Shown here piece after piece: positions 12,697 to 16,390 of a DNA stretch of 16,390 nucleotides. This DNA is from an uncultured Eubacteriales bacterium (GTDB lineage Bacteria > Bacillota > Clostridia > Oscillospirales > Oscillospiraceae). The position numbers and the translations under genes are program-made. Every line of letters starts with the position of its first letter. Positions within the stretch are counted from its first letter, which is position 1. The notes below the pieces were generated by a model, which did no database searches, was not told where the DNA came from, and was given only the letters and a program-made list of their open reading frames with translations. The DNA lies in contig CABSAB010000003.1 of NCBI GenBank assembly GCA_902475515.1, forward strand, positions 1-16,390, written 5' to 3'.

Positions 12697-14760
12697 TTAT
12701 TCCGCTGCCTTCTTTGCGGCCTCAATGATCTCCTGTTGGGTGCTCATAGGTGCCTCCTCGTAGCGGACAAAGCTAAAGGTAAAGCTGCCCCGGCCCTGGG
12801 TCATGGAACGGAGGTCGATGGCATAGCTCATCATCTCCGCCATGGGGACCTCTGCCTCTACCACTTGGTTGCCCTCGCTGTCGGGGGTCATGCCAAGCAC
12901 ACGGCCGCGGCGCTTATTGAGATCGCCCATAATATCGCCCATGATGGCATCGGGGATGGTCACCGCCAGCGCTCCGATGGGCTCCAGGATCACAGGTCCG
13001 GCCTGGGGGATACCCTCTTTATATGCCAGGGATGCCGCCGTTTTAAAGGCCATTTCCGAAGAATCCACGGGATGGTAGGAACCATCCAGCAGCGTCGCCT
13101 TCACGAATACCATGGGATAGCCTGCCAGCACGCCCTTTTCACAGGATTCCCGCAAGCCCTTTTCCACTGCGGGGAAGAAGTTCTTCGGCACAGCGCCGCC
13201 TACGACCTTCTCTTCAAAGGTCAGCTCCTCGGTCTCACCGGGGGAGAACTCGATCACAACATCGCCAAACTGGCCATGTCCGCCAGACTGCTTCTTGTGG
13301 CGGCCCCGAACATTGGACGTCTTGCGAATGGTCTCGCGGTATGCAACCTTGGGCTCTTTCAGTTCACTGTCCACGCCGAATTTGCTCTTGAGCTTAGAGC
13401 AAAGCACATCCAGATGGATGTCACCGGCACCGGTGAGCACCATCTCCTTGGTCTCGGCGTTATTCACAAGGGTGAACGACAGATCCTCTTCTGCCAGCCG
13501 GGCAAGACCGGAGGCGATCTTCTCCTCCTGCCCCTTGACCTTGGCAAAGATGGCTCTGGAGTGGCAGGGCTCCGGGTACTCCACGCTTTTCAGCGTCAAT
13601 GGGCGGGCGGGCACACACAAGGTGTCGCCGGTCTTGACGGAGGTGAGCTTGGAGACCATGCCGATATCACCGCAGCAAAGCTGCTTGACTTCGGTGGTTT
13701 TCTTGCCTTTGACAGTATAGATATGGCCCAGCTTTTCCATGTCGCCGGTCCGCGAATTTTCCAGGCTCAGGTCCGGCGTTACATTGCCGGAGATCACTTT
13801 AAAATAGGACTGCTTGCCGTACTGATCGGAAACTGTCTTAAAGATGAACAGCACCGGCGTTTCCTCGGGTGCGCAATTGATCTTTACAGCCTCGCCGTTC
13901 TCATTGACCGCATCCTGGGGATAGCCCTCACTGGGGTTGGGGGCAAAGTCCACCAGAGCATTGATCAGGCCCTCTGTGCCGAGGCCCGTCATGGCGCTTC
14001 CGCAGAGCACGGGAACCAAGCTCAGGTCCTTAACGCCCTGGCTGATTCCAGCAATGATCTCCGCCAGAGTGAAGGGCTCACCCGCAAAATACTTCTCCAT
14101 ATTTTCCTCAGAGGTCTCCGCAACGGCCTCGCAAAGGAAATCATAATATTCATCAACCGTGTCCTTCAGGTTATCGGGCACATCAATATTCTGTGTCTTA
14201 CCCTTGCCGGACAGGAATGCATTCTTATGGATAATGTCAATGATGCCCACAGTCTTGTTGTCCTCAACAATGGGGATCATAATGGGCGCCAGCGTCTTGC
14301 CGAACTTTTCCCGGAGCTGCTCAAAGGTCGCAAAGAAATCCGCATGCTCCTCATCCAGCTTGGAGACATAAACAAACTTCGGCAGCTTGCGTTCGTACAG
14401 ATACTTCCAGGACTTTTCCGTGCCGACGCCGATGCCGTTTTTCGCGGAGACCACGATGACACCAGCATCCACTACCCGCACGGATTGCATGACTTCGCCA
14501 GCGAAGTCAAAATAGCCGGGGTTATCCAGAATATTCAGCTTGGAACGTCCAAATTCAATGGGGATAATCGAAGTAGAAATGGAATATTTACGCTTAATCT
14601 CCTCAGGGTCGAAGTCGCTGGTGGTGGTGCCGTCGGCAGATTTGCCCAGGCGCTCGGTCCCCTTGGTGTAATACAGCATGCTCTCGGCCAGTGCAGTCTT
14701 TCCGTCACCGCCGTGTCCAATAAAGCATACATTCCTGATGTCTTGAGCGGTATAGCTCAT
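12697..14760 (-). CDS. Elongation factor G-like GTPase (EF-G paralogue)
   Basis: 687-residue translational GTPase with the full EF-G domain order. The P loop is GHGGDGKTAL (15-24). The G3 motif reads DNPGYFDF (79-86) where EF-G has DTPGHVDF, so the catalytic His is Tyr83. The G4 motif reads SKLD (133-136) instead of NKxD. Domain IV has RGRHKKQSGGHGQFGDV and its tip DGSYHPVDSSEMAFK; domain V ends in GRVLGMTPDSEGNQVVEAEVP and LRSMTQGRGSFTFSFVRYE. These replacements match the EF-G2-type paralogue group, in which the mycobacterial member, as I recall, binds GTP but lacks ribosome-stimulated hydrolysis. It is probably not the housekeeping translocase, and its role is uncertain. It is monocistronic from a good promoter, with an AAAGGGG site 9 nt before the ATG (14758-14760); no ribosomal-protein genes flank it, unlike fusA in the str operon. 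Confidence 0.95.
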   Translation of the reverse strand: MSYTAQDIRNVCFIGHGGDGKTALAESMLYYTKGTERLGKSADGTTTSDFDPEEIKRKYSISTSIIPIEFGRSKLNILDNPGYFDFAGEVMQSVRVVDAGVIVVSAKNGIGVGTEKSWKYLYERKLPKFVYVSKLDEEHADFFATFEQLREKFGKTLAPIMIPIVEDNKTVGIIDIIHKNAFLSGKGKTQNIDVPDNLKDTVDEYYDFLCEAVAETSEENMEKYFAGEPFTLAEIIAGISQGVKDLSLVPVLCGSAMTGLGTEGLINALVDFAPNPSEGYPQDAVNENGEAVKINCAPEETPVLFIFKTVSDQYGKQSYFKVISGNVTPDLSLENSRTGDMEKLGHIYTVKGKKTTEVKQLCCGDIGMVSKLTSVKTGDTLCVPARPLTLKSVEYPEPCHSRAIFAKVKGQEEKIASGLARLAEEDLSFTLVNNAETKEMVLTGAGDIHLDVLCSKLKSKFGVDSELKEPKVAYRETIRKTSNVRGRHKKQSGGHGQFGDVVIEFSPGETEELTFEEKVVGGAVPKNFFPAVEKGLRESCEKGVLAGYPMVFVKATLLDGSYHPVDSSEMAFKTAASLAYKEGIPQAGPVILEPIGALAVTIPDAIMGDIMGDLNKRRGRVLGMTPDSEGNQVVEAEVPMAEMMSYAIDLRSMTQGRGSFTFSFVRYEEAPMSTQQEIIEAAKKAAE

Positions 14761-14843
14761 AATGATTTACCCCTTTCCGACCCGTATTGCCGCCGCATAA
14801 GTATTTGCAGAGCAGTGGATCCGGCTTTACAGCCATTGGGCAC

Positions 14844-14872
14844 ATTATACATGATGACACAAGTTTTTGCAA
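14844..14872 (-). promoter_or_regulatory. Strong promoter of the EF-G-like gene
   Basis: Minus strand TTGCAA (14867-14872), 17 nt spacer, consensus TATAAT (14844-14849). The leader is about 76 nt and contains a small GGCT-GTAA-AGCC hairpin; nothing resembling a riboswitch is seen there. Confidence 0.85.
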
Positions 14873-14990
14873 TTGTAACGCTTTTATTTTGTGCATTTTG
14901 ACTATTGAATTCTCATGTCTTTTTTCGTCGGTACACAGAATGGCACTTTCGTGTCTGCGCATGGCCGCAAATTTTCCTATGCTTGTGTCC

Positions 14991-15025
14991 AAAAAATACC
15001 GCATGCACCAAAACGATACATGCGG
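14991..15025 (-). terminator. Hairpin terminator after the YitT-family gene
   Basis: Minus strand CCGCATG (15019-15025) / CATGCGG (14999-15005) with a 13-nt loop, followed by TATTTTTT (six T at 14991-14996). It lies 10 nt after the stop codon. Confidence 0.8.
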
Positions 15026-15035
15026 CGCTTTCTAC

Positions 15036-15896
15036 TTATTCGTTGGGCTGCTGATAAAACCTGCCAAGCAGGTGCTCTGTACGGACCGCGTTAATAAAAG
15101 CGCCCGGGTCCTCACGCTTAACCGCCCGGATCACCTGTTTGCTTTCTGCACTGGAGACCACGGAATAGACCATATTCCGCTGCTGGTGTTCAAAGGCGCC
15201 CTCGCCCGTGAGCACCGTCGCTCCATGGTGAGAGATCTCCGAGATCGCCCGGCATACCCGACGGGGATGATCCGTCACAACAAACAGGGTCTGCTGCTGA
15301 TATTTCTTATAGAGAATATGCAGCACCTGGGTGGAGACATACTGAAATATAATGGAGTACAGCGCCTTATCCCAGCCAAAGAGCAGCCCCGCTACCACCA
15401 GGACCAAAACATTGAACCCAAGCACCATATTCCAGGCATCCACACCCCGCCGCTCGGATAAGAAAATTGCAATAAAGTCCGTCCCGCCGGAGGTTGCGTT
15501 CACCAGCAGGCACAGGCCAATGGAAAGCCCTGTGATCATGCCGCCAAAAACACTGATCAGCAGCACATCATATGTGATCACATGCTCCGGGATCAGGTCG
15601 GTAAAAATGGCCGTTAATAAGATCGTCAGGCAGGAATACAGCGTGAATTTCTTTCCGATATAACGGAAGCCAATATACACCGGCACTGCGTTCAGCAGCA
15701 GATTCACCGCCGTATAGGGAAGTATCAGGCCAAACATCTGCTCCGCCGTTCGCTGGAGCAAAATGGTCAGGCCGGTCACTCCGCCCGGAAACAGGTCACC
15801 TGTCCGCACAAAGGTCTTAATATTCGCCGCCATGATCAGCGAGGCAATGCAAAGCAGCAGGATGCGCCAGGCATCCTCTTTCCATCTGAATTTCAT
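15036..15896 (-). CDS. YitT-family membrane protein (DUF161 + DUF2179)
   Basis: 286-residue membrane protein of a family widespread in Firmicutes whose transported or sensed substrate is not known. The membrane half (about 10-195) has five to six helices and the repeated glycine motifs FPGGVTGLTILL (36-47) and NATSGGTDFIAIFLS (133-147), which suggest an internally duplicated transporter-like fold. The soluble C-terminal part (about 200-280) matches the DUF2179 pattern: TLFVVTDHPRRVCRAI, HHGATVLTGEGAFE and REDPGAFINAVRTEHLLGRFY. The ATG (15894-15896) follows GAGG. It lies 35 nt downstream of an unrecognised membrane-protein gene, with no terminator between, so they are probably cotranscribed; the promoter would be outside the window. 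Confidence 0.95.
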   Translation of the reverse strand: MKFRWKEDAWRILLLCIASLIMAANIKTFVRTGDLFPGGVTGLTILLQRTAEQMFGLILPYTAVNLLLNAVPVYIGFRYIGKKFTLYSCLTILLTAIFTDLIPEHVITYDVLLISVFGGMITGLSIGLCLLVNATSGGTDFIAIFLSERRGVDAWNMVLGFNVLVLVVAGLLFGWDKALYSIIFQYVSTQVLHILYKKYQQQTLFVVTDHPRRVCRAISEISHHGATVLTGEGAFEHQQRNMVYSVVSSAESKQVIRAVKREDPGAFINAVRTEHLLGRFYQQPNE

Positions 15897-15931
15897 ACGC
15901 TACCTCTTCCCTGCCCGGCTGGCTCCGCGCC

Positions 15932-16390
15932 TCAGCGCACCGCAAATCTGGCCCAGAGCTCCACGCCAATAAACAGGAGCAATTGGATCAGCAGCAGCCG
16001 TGCGCCGCCAAGGACCGGTTCTCCGGCAGATATCGCACTGACCGTGAGGACCAGCATCAGCACAGAGAGCACCACCGAAAGCAATGTCAGCAGCAGCCCC
16101 ATCCGGTATATTCTCCGGCCTCCGGTCACCAACCGGCTGTAAGGCGCGATCCCGTCCTTCATCACATAACCGCAGGTGACCCCATGGGCCAGAATCCCGG
16201 GCTGGGACAGACTGAGACGGGTCTCCCATTTCGGACAGGTCACCGCCGCCACAGGCACCTGAAACCACTTCCGCAAAAAAGACGGGTTGATACAGAAGTT
16301 TCGAGTGGCCATCAAGGTCGCCAGACTGCGTTCTCTGGTCAGCCGGTCAAATCCGGCCACAGCGCCGGAACGTACCCGGTAGCGGATGGC
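15932..16390 (-). CDS. Unrecognised membrane protein, C-terminal part (runs off right edge)
   Basis: The frame is open from the right edge to the TGA at 15932-15934, giving the last 152 residues of a longer protein. I do not recognise it. The first 85 or so residues are soluble and basic, with several Cys (FCINPSF, VTCPKWETR, VTCGYVMKDG). Two strongly hydrophobic helices follow (LLLTLLSVVLSVLMLVL and ARLLLIQLLLFIGVEL), and the chain ends with a short basic WARFAVR. The GTG at 16358-16360 is only an internal codon, not a supported start. It precedes the YitT-family gene by 35 nt and is probably in the same operon. Reality as a gene is supported by the codon-like composition, the length and the operon spacing; function is open. 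Confidence 0.72.
   Translation of the reverse strand, partial: AIRYRVRSGAVAGFDRLTRERSLATLMATRNFCINPSFLRKWFQVPVAAVTCPKWETRLSLSQPGILAHGVTCGYVMKDGIAPYSRLVTGGRRIYRMGLLLTLLSVVLSVLMLVLTVSAISAGEPVLGGARLLLIQLLLFIGVELWARFAVR

Noticed and set aside
12633..12725. Longer N-terminus for the TraX-family protein
   Set aside because: It would translate the EF-G terminator hairpin and overlap the EF-G 3' end; the GTG at 12632 has a strong ribosome site and begins the conserved family sequence.
12736..14901. Very long open frame on the plus strand opposite the EF-G-like gene
   Set aside because: It is the mirror of a highly conserved gene in a GC-rich codon context, has no protein motifs and no ribosome site.
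1..16390. CRISPR arrays, tRNA/rRNA genes, insertion sequences, prophage or integration sites
   Set aside because: No regularly spaced repeats, no tRNA-like cloverleaf arms with CCA ends, no transposase or integrase motifs and no target-site duplications were seen.

Overview
The window looks like chromosome from a fairly GC-rich clostridial Firmicute, probably an Oscillospiraceae-type gut anaerobe. The reasons are Firmicute-type Shine-Dalgarno sites and sigma-A promoters with extended -10 boxes, a YitT-family membrane protein, a 4Fe-4S uracil-DNA glycosylase, an EF-G paralogue, and a second type II topoisomerase pair of the kind seen in Clostridia. Family assignments are by motif reading only; the genus cannot be fixed from this. 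I see no tRNA, rRNA, CRISPR array, insertion sequence or prophage.

Left block (1-2731, all minus strand): a ComEA-like membrane-anchored helix-hairpin-helix protein, an OmpR/PhoB-type response regulator, its sensor histidine kinase and a small lipoprotein cut by the left edge. Gaps of -23 to +4 nt make this one tightly coupled unit. A face-to-face promoter region at 2744-2819 separates it from a plus-strand family 4/5 uracil-DNA glycosylase (2910-3491), which ends in a strong hairpin terminator.

Topoisomerase block (3567-8987, minus strand): from a very good promoter at 9042-9070 run the ATPase/Toprim subunit, the DNA-cleavage subunit, and a transglutaminase-like lipoprotein. The cleavage subunit gene is broken by a frameshift at about 6741-6754, exactly between two conserved motifs, so as written it does not encode a full-length protein.

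Intergenic 8988-9485: the longest gene-free stretch. It holds two divergent promoters, and between them about 200 nt with four hairpins. Three of these hairpins contain a pair that is G.U if the minus strand is the RNA but A.C if the plus strand is. This is the best candidate in the window for something undescribed: a structured RNA, or possibly a regulatory region.

Right block (9486-16390): a plus-strand membrane-anchored phosphodiester glycosidase (NAGPA family) with a long acidic cytoplasmic tail. Then, all on the minus strand, come an HD-domain hydrolase, a TraX-family membrane protein, an EF-G-like GTPase with degenerate GTPase motifs, a YitT-family protein and the C-terminal part of an unrecognised membrane protein cut by the right edge. 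Most units are bounded by recognisable hairpin terminators and promoters, so the transcription layout is unusually readable.
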